From Planctomycetota bacterium (GTDB lineage Bacteria > Planctomycetota > Phycisphaerae > WQYP01), in assembly GCA_021838985.1 (NCBI GenBank), contig JAKCCC010000124.1:1-6233 (forward strand): 6,233 nt of DNA, written 5' to 3'. Of the stretch, positions 1-4,787 are shown piece after piece. The notes below the pieces were generated by a model. That model ran no database searches. It had not been told where the DNA came from and saw only the letters and a list, made by a program, of their open reading frames with translations. The translations under genes and the position numbers were made by a program. The number at the start of each line of letters is the position of its first letter. Position 1 is the stretch's first letter.

Positions 1-651
1 ATGCGATGCACCGAACTCAGTTCGCCCCGTACCCAGTGGCCGCAGGATACCACAGACTCCGACTTCACTGAGGGGCGCTTCGCTTCCATCAATTCCTCTG
101 AATGTATTCATACCAGGTACAACTACGATGAAGCCTGGGAAACGCGTCTAAAAGCGGCCAAAAAGCCGCTGCAGGTAAAGGTCGAAAAACGCCTGATCCC
201 GCCGGATGTCTACGATTATCTGAAAAAAGCCAAGACGGAAGCGGACATCGACAAACTCGCCGATAAGATTCAATTCCATGAAAAGCCGTATTTGAAACTC
301 GCCGCGGCCAAACTGGGCGAAAAAAGCGAAGGCCAACGCGAAGTGACGCTCGGCATCGAACGCTACGTGATTTTCGACCTGCCCGTGCCGGAGAAGGACA
401 AGGAAAAGCTGCGGGAACTGGTGAAAGAAAATTTCGCCGTGCTGATCGATTATTGGGCCGTGGACTTCAATTACGACGGCGTCACGTTCAAGAGCCAATG
501 GCAGGCCATTCGCGGCAACGGCAAGAAAGCCAAAACCGTGCCGGTCACCGTGACGCAAAATCTGGAGGCGGGGAAGACGCATACCATCGCCGTGCGCGTG
601 GTGGACGTGTTCGGCAACGACGCGGCGGGCACGGTGGTGGTGAAGGGTTAG
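1..651 (+). CDS. C-terminal part of a site-specific DNA methyltransferase (type III-like R-M), probably truncated
   Basis: A 216-codon frame opens with ATG at the first base of the window and ends in TAG. From about residue 39 (YNYDEAWE) it is lysine-rich and charged. It ends in a beta-rich segment with IDYWAVDFNYDG near 150-161, then FKSQWQAIRGNGKK, then a strand pair containing HTIAVRVVDVFGND. I associate this tail with the C-termini of long site-specific adenine methyltransferases from type III-like restriction-modification systems; this is recognition from memory, not a search. No catalytic DPPY-type motif or SAM-binding FxGxG motif is visible, so the catalytic part is missing or lies upstream. 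Residues 1-38 (Ser/Thr-rich) do not resemble the rest, so ATG at 1 may not be a natural start: either the gene continues left of the window in another arrangement, or this is a 5'-truncated remnant fused to foreign sequence. The tail also resembles a PKD-like beta-sandwich strand pattern. Function moderately sure, intactness doubtful. Confidence 0.55.
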   Translation: MRCTELSSPRTQWPQDTTDSDFTEGRFASINSSECIHTRYNYDEAWETRLKAAKKPLQVKVEKRLIPPDVYDYLKKAKTEADIDKLADKIQFHEKPYLKLAAAKLGEKSEGQREVTLGIERYVIFDLPVPEKDKEKLRELVKENFAVLIDYWAVDFNYDGVTFKSQWQAIRGNGKKAKTVPVTVTQNLEAGKTHTIAVRVVDVFGNDAAGTVVVKG

Positions 652-712
652 GCGAGACGGCCGGGGCCTGTGCTGCTCCGGTTTCGCGCCCCACGAAAAA
701 CGGTCCGTCAAT

Positions 713-1402
713 ATGGTCGGCCAGCCGCCCACAACTCAAATTGATGTGCGGAACACTGCCCGAAAAAGGCATATCCGCGAAGCCCTTGAGGGCGACTACG
801 CGGACCGACCTGTCCTTCTTGAAGAGTTGCGGTGGGCCGTGCGCCTCCGGGAAACTGGTCAGCAGGCCATCGCGAATTGGATGGTGACGCGAAGCTGGCA
901 GAACAGTTTCGCACGCACCATTCGCGAACAATTCCCCACTCACCGGGTTCACAAGATCCCGGTAAACGGCGAGACCCCAATCGGCATCGTTGCACGGGCG
1001 GCGCTATACCGCCTGAAGCACGCATCCGACTTATATGCTTTTCTGCAAGGCGCAACGCCCTGCATTCTTTGCTGTTGGGTTACCAATATCCAACCCGACC
1101 CGCCGCGCTACCGGCAGCGATACGCAACGCCCCATTATTACGCAGCCAGGTTCCGATGTTTTCCCACTTTTCCGGAAGAACCTTCCAACCTCATGATTAA
1201 AAACGCGCCCGACGTGTCTATCCCAGGTACGCACAAGCTTTCTTTGGTCGTGCCACCCGGAACCCGGGTTGACCTAAGGCCGCTGGCGAATATTTCCTGG
1301 AGGCTTTTCGGCTACCGCCGAGCAAACGACTGGTTTGAGGTGCGTCCCGCGGACAGCCTCAGCAAAGTTGAGCGCAATCCAGATCACTACGGCCGGATTT
1401 AG
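713..1402 (+). CDS. Unrecognised hypothetical protein (doubtful gene)
   Basis: A 229-codon frame starts with ATG at 713 and ends in TAG; the same frame is open back to 644 without a better ATG, GTG or TTG. The first ~75 residues look protein-like (charged, probably helical, with RPVLLEELRWAVRLRETGQQ near 33-52). The last ~45 include WRLFGYRRANDWFEV, which faintly recalls the end of GIY-YIG-type nuclease domains, but no GIY...YIG pair is present. The middle, with CILCCWVTN and many Tyr/Pro/Arg residues, reads less like a folded protein. No Shine-Dalgarno site precedes the ATG. It lies 61 bp after the methyltransferase-like frame on the same strand, so it could be a downstream partner or part of the same decayed island. 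The minus-strand frame in the same codon register (545-952) is also open, which weakens the coding argument. I do not assign a function. Confidence 0.3.
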   Translation: MVGQPPTTQIDVRNTARKRHIREALEGDYADRPVLLEELRWAVRLRETGQQAIANWMVTRSWQNSFARTIREQFPTHRVHKIPVNGETPIGIVARAALYRLKHASDLYAFLQGATPCILCCWVTNIQPDPPRYRQRYATPHYYAARFRCFPTFPEEPSNLMIKNAPDVSIPGTHKLSLVVPPGTRVDLRPLANISWRLFGYRRANDWFEVRPADSLSKVERNPDHYGRI

Positions 1403-1782
1403 CGGGACGCTCGCTGGCAGGCGGGGATAGCAAATTCGGTTTTATGCACAGGACAACATTAAGCCATTTTTTGGGGCGGCGACCGCCGCTACGATTCGCC
1501 GCGCGACACAGCGCATGCCGGCAGCCACGACGTCGACCGCCAGTTGCGTCGCTACCCCGACGACGAGCGTCACTATCACAGGCACGATGCCCATACCGAG
1601 ATTACGCGCGCGCGGCCCGGCTGCGTCAAGGCCCTACGGGGGGGGCACTCGCGGTATTTTGCGATCTTCCCTGGCTGCACCCCAGGGGGCGGCTGCGCCG
1701 AGAGTGGGTGAAGGGAGAGCAGGCGACCAGGAGAACGACGGAAGGCGGAAACAAGCTGGAGGGGGACAACGGGGCGATTTTG

Positions 1783-1811
1783 GATTTTGATTAACTCGAA
1801 CGATTCATCAC
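1783..1811. repeat. Copy 1 of a ~30-bp dispersed repeat
   Basis: Aligned with 2237-2266 this segment matches at about 25 of 30 columns, with a perfect shared core CTCGAACGAT and the shared end CAC. Both copies lie in gene-poor DNA in the same orientation, about 450 bp apart. On the minus strand both copies contain the codons for Arg-Ser-Ser-stop, so the repeat may be the 3' edge of a larger degenerated element. Confidence 0.6.
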
Positions 1812-1847
1812 AAAGCATAGTCGAGCGCCCGTCCGACGGCTCGCATG

Positions 1848-1870
1848 CCCATTATCCCCACCCCACCCCC
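1848..1870 (-). other. G-quadruplex-capable G-rich tract on the minus strand
   Basis: On the plus strand the order is CCC, ATTAT, CCCC, A, CCCC, A, CCCCC. Read on the minus strand this gives four runs of at least three G separated by loops of 1, 1 and 5 bases, which satisfies the usual G3+N1-7 quadruplex pattern. It lies in the noncoding stretch more than 400 bp from any likely gene start, so a regulatory role is not evident. Confidence 0.5.
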
Positions 1871-1927
1871 GCTATAACTTAAATAACGAGCGAGCGGCAC
1901 TCCGCCTTCGGCTTTCAGCCTATATTT

Positions 1928-1948
1928 GCTGATCGCTGACCGCTGGTT
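1928..1948. repeat. Short tandem heptamers (GCTGAYC type)
   Basis: Three consecutive 7-base units begin with GCTG: GCTGATC, GCTGACC and GCTGGTT. This is a small degenerate tandem repeat inside low-complexity noncoding DNA. Confidence 0.5.
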
Positions 1949-2068
1949 CTTTGACAACTAAATACCCACCGCTCCCAGCCACCGCCGAGCCTGATCCCCG
2001 TTCCCCACTCGCTGCTCCCTAATTCCCTGTTCCCCGGTCCCTGGTAAACCGCCCGGCATGATTTAGAA

Positions 2069-2090
2069 TTGATAATCTTGATAATCTTGA
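2069..2090. repeat. Tandem TTGATAATC units
   Basis: Two perfect 9-base units (2069-2077 and 2078-2086) are followed by a partial TTGA. A related TTGACAATCTTGA occurs at 2132-2144. Between them AAGCAA/TTGCTT (2090-2095 and 2100-2105) can form a 6-bp stem with a 4-base loop, without a T-run, so it is not a good intrinsic terminator. The segment is AT-richer than its surroundings. Confidence 0.55.
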
Positions 2091-2236
2091 AGCAAGCTAT
2101 TGCTTTACAAGTGGTTACGAACTAAACGAACTTGACAATCTTGACCCGCCACCTTGCTAACCTTCTCAAGTTCCCCCACCGCCGCGCTCCTGCATGAACA
2201 CGAAAAGGGATGAAGAACGGGCAATTGTGGCTTGCC

Positions 2237-2266
2237 GATTTTCAATTAGCTCGAACGATCCACCAC
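2237..2266. repeat. Copy 2 of the ~30-bp dispersed repeat
   Basis: This is the partner of 1783-1811 and shares CTCGAACGAT and the terminal CAC. It overlaps the 3' end, including the stop codon, of the minus-strand gene remnant at 2246-2434. Confidence 0.6.
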
Positions 2267-2434
2267 GCCGACACGGCGCTTTGTAGCAATGTTGACTATT
2301 TTTCCTCCGCGCATGACGTGGCGCGGCGTACCGGTCGGAATGGCCAGGCGGCGGGCCAGGCGTGCGGCCCACCTCAGTGCCGGGAGTGATCCGAGAATGT
2401 CGGGGTCTGTCTGCCATTTGGGACAGCCACCTGA
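2246..2434 (-). pseudogene. Remnant of an unrecognised gene: 62-codon C-terminal frame without a start
   Basis: In the minus-strand register ending at TAA (2246-2248), 62 codons are open up to an in-frame TAA at 2435-2437. The translation is strikingly protein-like: it has PDILGSLPALRWAARLARRL near residues 11-30, then IPTGTPRHVMRGGKIVNIAT and KRRVGVVDRSS before the stop, giving a basic amphipathic helix followed by alternating hydrophobic residues. No ATG, GTG or TTG lies near its 5' side. The first possible start is an internal ATG at residue 41, so it is unlikely to be expressed as it stands. Beyond the stop, the same register continues with another protein-like patch (RIIVTDVVIGRG) before further stops, suggesting decayed coding sequence. 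I do not recognise the family. It could instead be a dispersed repeat unit that happens to be open. Confidence 0.35.
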
Positions 2435-2595
2435 TTATCTCCATATCACAGCGACCCTGTCCTCTCGGCCACGGCCAATGACCACATCGGTAACAATAAT
2501 CCTCGCGCCGCGAGTTCCCCGTCAAATTCTTGGCGCTCCCTGCGCCTTGACGGTGCAATCTCCGTCGTTCGTCTGTATAAGGATTCAAAACGTCG
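2249..2595. other. Gene-poor interval between the remnant and the TPR gene
   Basis: Besides the remnant frame, this interval contains the ten bases GGGGTCTGTC at 2402-2411; the same ten bases recur at 2601-2610 inside the end of the TPR gene. The minus-strand 165-codon frame spanning 2166-2663 lacks recognisable domains and crosses several unrelated composition blocks, so I do not annotate it. No RNA gene or terminator is visible. Confidence 0.45.
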
Positions 2596-2973
2596 CTATA
2601 GGGGTCTGTCCAGGGAATAGCTGGGCTGTTTGGTGCTGGCGCGGTCATTGATTCTGCTTTCAATCAGCCGCTGGAGTTCCTTGAAGCGTGGCGCCTCCGG
2701 TTGCTGGGCGATGGCCTCCTTGATGATCGGCAGCGCCTCGGCGTAGCGATGCTGTCGGAACAGACACCACGCCAGATGCGCCTTGAACAGCGGCTCGTAG
2801 GGATTTAGCCAGACGGCGCGCCGGAACTGCGGCTCCGCGATGGTGAACGCCTCGCGGCCCATGAGGTGCATGGCGATCGCGTCGCGGTCGTAGCCCAGGT
2901 GACGCGAGGGGCGAAGCAGATTTTCACGCCGTTCGTCCCGCTCGACAGACGGGCGGGTTCTTCGGTTCGTCAC
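2596..2973 (-). CDS. Small tetratricopeptide-repeat (TPR) protein
   Basis: This gene encodes 125 residues from a GTG start. The frame continues upstream to a TTG at 3024, but GTG at 2973 is chosen because GGAGG sits five bases before it, while the TTG has only weak purines ahead. Residues 1-25 are charged and Arg-rich. Residues ~31-61 and ~62-94 form two helix-turn-helix TPR-like units: HLMGREAFTIAEPQFRRAVW followed by LNPYEP, then LAWCLFRQHRYAEALPIIKEA followed by QQPEA. The small Ala/Gly and large aromatic/Leu positions fit the TPR pattern, and a further helix (FKELQRLIESRI) may cap the array. TPRs bind proteins, so a scaffolding or adaptor role is inferred; no partner is evident. No signal peptide or membrane segment is seen, so it is probably cytoplasmic. 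The last ~10 residues (SYSLDRPL) are encoded by sequence containing a short repeat also found at 2402-2411, so the natural C-terminus may have been altered. It shares the strand of the MutS-like genes, but the ~210-bp repeat-bearing gap argues against a tight operon. Confidence 0.75.
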   Translation of the reverse strand: MTNRRTRPSVERDERRENLLRPSRHLGYDRDAIAMHLMGREAFTIAEPQFRRAVWLNPYEPLFKAHLAWCLFRQHRYAEALPIIKEAIAQQPEAPRFKELQRLIESRINDRASTKQPSYSLDRPL

Positions 2974-2978
2974 TTTAA

Positions 2979-2983
2979 CCTCC
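2979..2983 (-). promoter_or_regulatory. Shine-Dalgarno site of the TPR gene
   Basis: The minus strand reads GGAGG, then five bases (TTAAA), then GTG. This near-ideal ribosome binding site decides the GTG at 2973 over the upstream TTG at 3024. Confidence 0.75.
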
Positions 2984-3026
2984 GCCTGGTATTGGCTACG
3001 GACCCGGGTCGCCTTTAACCCCAATA

Positions 3027-3058
3027 TTTCACCGCAGTGGACGCAGGAGCCACCGAGG
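3027..3058. repeat. Degenerate copy of an ACCGCRGWGG-type dispersed repeat
   Basis: The plus strand begins ACCGCAGTGG and continues with ACGCAGGAG, resembling the ACCGCGGAGGCG...AACGCAGAG text on the minus strand at 3157-3186. Such ACCGCAGAGGCGCAGAG-like sequences are familiar intergenic filler in many large bacterial genomes. This copy is degenerate and lies just upstream of the TPR gene. Confidence 0.45.
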
Positions 3059-3156
3059 GTATTGGAATTAAGCAGTTACCATGGTAGCTCGTGGAACGGG
3101 TAAAGATACCGTGTGTCGATGGCCACGGCCTGAAACCTTTCGCTATTTCCTTTTAT

Positions 3157-3186
3157 CTCTGCGTTCCTCTACGCCTCCGCGGTTAA
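3157..3186 (-). repeat. Dispersed ACCGCGGAGGCG...CGCAGAG repeat overlapping a stop codon
   Basis: On the minus strand this reads TTAACCGCGGAGGCGTAGAG followed by GAACGCAGAG. It is the better preserved partner of 3027-3058, in opposite orientation. Its first bases provide the TAA stop (3183-3185) of the second MutS-like gene, so the repeat abuts or has replaced the original 3' end of that gene. Confidence 0.5.
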
Positions 3187-4787
3187 GCGGGAAATTCCGG
3201 GTTAGGCTGGCGCAGCCCACGTGGGCAGGCGCTTTCATCGTGAACGGCGAAATCCGCCGCGAACACCTGCCGGTATACATCTTCGCCATAACTGGTCTGT
3301 AACGGCTCGCCCTCGCGAATGCGGAAGGTTCGGGTCCCGTCGGCGAGTCTTTCGGCGCGAAGGAAGAGGGCCCCCACTCCCTTCGGGCTGGCCCGGCCGG
3401 AACTGGCCTGCGCCGCCATCCCCGTGTACAACCCGTCGGCGAATTCATACAGGTGCGTCACGAAAAAAACCTTGATGCGTTTCTCCACCAGGGCCATGAC
3501 GATCTGCCGGGCGATTTCCGATCCTTCGCGTTCGTTGGTGGCGGCGAAAGATTCGTTGCATAACAGCAGCGCCTGGGGTGAAAGATGTTCGGCGATTTCG
3601 CTCATCCGTCCCAGTTCTTCATCGAGTTTTCCCTGTCTCATCGTCGGATCTTCGGGCCGGCGGTAGTGGGTGCACAGCCCGGGGCATAGCTCGGCCGTGA
3701 AGGATTCGGCCGCGACAAACATGCCGCACTGCATCATCAACTGCGCCAGGCCGATGCTGCGCAGAAACACCGATTTGCCCCCGTGGTTGGCGCCCGTGAT
3801 GATGACCAGGTCCCGGCCATCAGCGTCGGCCGTGTTGCCGACAACTCGACCGGCCATCCGCAGAGCAAGGCAGGGGTCGTAAAGACCGCGGAAGCGGCAC
3901 CGGCGCTCCCCGGCGGCGGCTGGCGTGGGAAAACATGTCGGCTCACCCTTGGCGAGCAGCCGATCGTGCAGATTCAGGCAGCCCACGTAGAAAGCCAACT
4001 CGCTCCGCAGCATCTCCACAAAGCTTAGAATATGTTCCGCGGATTGGGCCAACGCATTGGCCGCCAGATTAATGCCACGGTCCCGGATTTCCGAGAGTAT
4101 CCGCGCTCCCGCCTCGTCGCGCGGGTGCAGCCGAAACGTAAAGCTCGCGGAAGAGAAGCCGGCGAGACGCCGCAGCCAGTTTGGTCCTCGGGCGTTTACC
4201 GGAGGATGCAGCACATAGTTGGCGCCTTCGTTGTTTTCGCCCAGCTGGGCGCTCAGCGGGACCCCCTTATGGAACTTGAGCGCTTCGAGATGCTCCTGGA
4301 TGCGGGCAAGATAAGCCTCATCCAGTTCCCGTTCGATCCTCGCGAAAAATGCTGTGAAACCCTCGGATGAAAACAGGCCCGCATGTTCCTGGGCGCTGCG
4401 GCGCAGCCGGCGAAGCATACCCACAAACATTTCCATCAGGTCGATGGCGTCGTAGAGGATGCCGCTGGGATAGCGACTGAAAAAGCCGAACCACTGTTTC
4501 CGCCTTCGGCACATCACTTCGCTCGCCAGGCGGTACAGGTCCCTGATAACAGCGGGGCTTTGCAGGGCATCCCGTAAGTTGGCCTGCCGGTACAGGATCG
4601 TCGCGGTATCGTTGGCCAAGCCGGATAGCAGCACTTGGCTCGCTACCGCGAACACGAATTTATCGGGACCCGCCATCGCCTCCAGCAGCGTGTTCAATTC
4701 CAGGTCTTGCCGCAAAGCCGCCGCATTCCACGGCAATTCCTGTGCTATATCCAGGTCCCGATCCCGGTGCATCAAAAGTACTTTCAT
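3183..4787 (-). CDS. MutS-related ATPase, second gene of the pair (complete)
   Basis: This 534-residue protein has a MutS core and ATPase but no mismatch-binding or connector domain, so it is much shorter than classical MutS (about 850 residues). Residues ~1-320 form a helical core/lever region. The ABC-type ATPase follows: Walker A GANHGGKS at 332-339, the motif [10 protein letters not shown] at 379-388, Walker B LLLCNES at 407-413 with Asn411-Glu412 instead of Asp-Glu, and the His loop FVTHLYEFA at 442-450 with His445. A C-terminal [12 protein letters not shown] segment (498-509) is probably the dimerisation helix region. The ATG overlaps the stop of the upstream MutS-like gene (ATGA), and AAGGAG lies 11 bases before it, so translation is probably coupled. 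The protein is probably cytoplasmic and DNA-associated, acting as one half of a heterodimer. Its role is inferred to be DNA-structure or recombination related, since the residues that wedge into mismatches are absent. The final ~16 residues are Pro/Arg-rich and end in a dispersed repeat. Confidence 0.88.
   Translation of the reverse strand: MKVLLMHRDRDLDIAQELPWNAAALRQDLELNTLLEAMAGPDKFVFAVASQVLLSGLANDTATILYRQANLRDALQSPAVIRDLYRLASEVMCRRRKQWFGFFSRYPSGILYDAIDLMEMFVGMLRRLRRSAQEHAGLFSSEGFTAFFARIERELDEAYLARIQEHLEALKFHKGVPLSAQLGENNEGANYVLHPPVNARGPNWLRRLAGFSSASFTFRLHPRDEAGARILSEIRDRGINLAANALAQSAEHILSFVEMLRSELAFYVGCLNLHDRLLAKGEPTCFPTPAAAGERRCRFRGLYDPCLALRMAGRVVGNTADADGRDLVIITGANHGGKSVFLRSIGLAQLMMQCGMFVAAESFTAELCPGLCTHYRRPEDPTMRQGKLDEELGRMSEIAEHLSPQALLLCNESFAATNEREGSEIARQIVMALVEKRIKVFFVTHLYEFADGLYTGMAAQASSGRASPKGVGALFLRAERLADGTRTFRIREGEPLQTSYGEDVYRQVFAADFAVHDESACPRGLRQPNPEFPA

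Larger units (their letters stand above)
1403..2245. other. Repeat-rich noncoding stretch without a convincing gene
   Basis: Open frames here give Arg/Pro/Ala-rich translations with no recognisable domain and no ribosome binding site. In order it contains a G8 run at 1638-1645, a purine-rich tract at about 1707-1776, the first copy of a ~30-bp repeat (1783-1811), a C-rich tract (1848-1870), three GCTG-led heptamers (1928-1948), a pyrimidine-rich TCCC/TTCCC stretch (about 1990-2042), and an AT-richer segment with tandem TTGATAATC units (2069-2090). The composition changes sharply between these blocks, as expected for accumulated dispersed repeats rather than one element. No terminator with a T-run and no convincing promoter was found. 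Confidence 0.6.

Noticed and set aside
545..952. Minus-strand 135-codon frame opposite the methyltransferase end and orphan frame
   Set aside because: It is in the complementary register of the orphan plus-strand frame. The translation ends in a Pro-rich stretch produced antisense to the methyltransferase tail, and there is no recognised domain.
1442..1594. Minus-strand 50-codon frame with a hydrophobic, membrane-like translation (MGIVPVIVTLVVGVATQLAV...)
   Set aside because: It has no Shine-Dalgarno site before its ATG, and the hydrophobicity follows from Val codons complementary to an Asp-rich register on the plus strand. No homologue is recognised, so it is too weak to annotate.
1444..1794. 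Plus-strand 116-codon frame after the orphan gene
   Set aside because: The translation is Arg/Pro/Ala-rich without domain character, has no ribosome binding site, and runs through a G8 run, a purine tract and a dispersed repeat.
1945..1965. TTGACA-containing sequence (GGTTCTTTGACAACTAAATA) resembling a promoter or CRISPR-leader edge
   Set aside because: No -10 box at suitable spacing, no gene downstream, and no direct-repeat/spacer array nearby.
2547..2582. TTGACG ... TATAAG promoter-like pair
   Set aside because: The spacing is about 23 bases, too long for a sigma-70-type promoter, and no plus-strand gene follows.
2166..2663. Minus-strand 165-codon frame
   Set aside because: Its composition changes from block to block and it has no domain. 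It overlaps the TPR gene end, and the better protein signal in this interval lies in another register (the 62-codon remnant).
3077..3086. Perfect 10-bp palindrome TACCATGGTA upstream of the TPR gene
   Set aside because: Short palindromes of this size arise by chance; there is no second site and no clear promoter for it to control.
3121..3130. GGCCACGGCC stem considered as terminator of the MutS-like operon
   Set aside because: The stem is only four base pairs with a two-base loop and no T-run on the minus strand.
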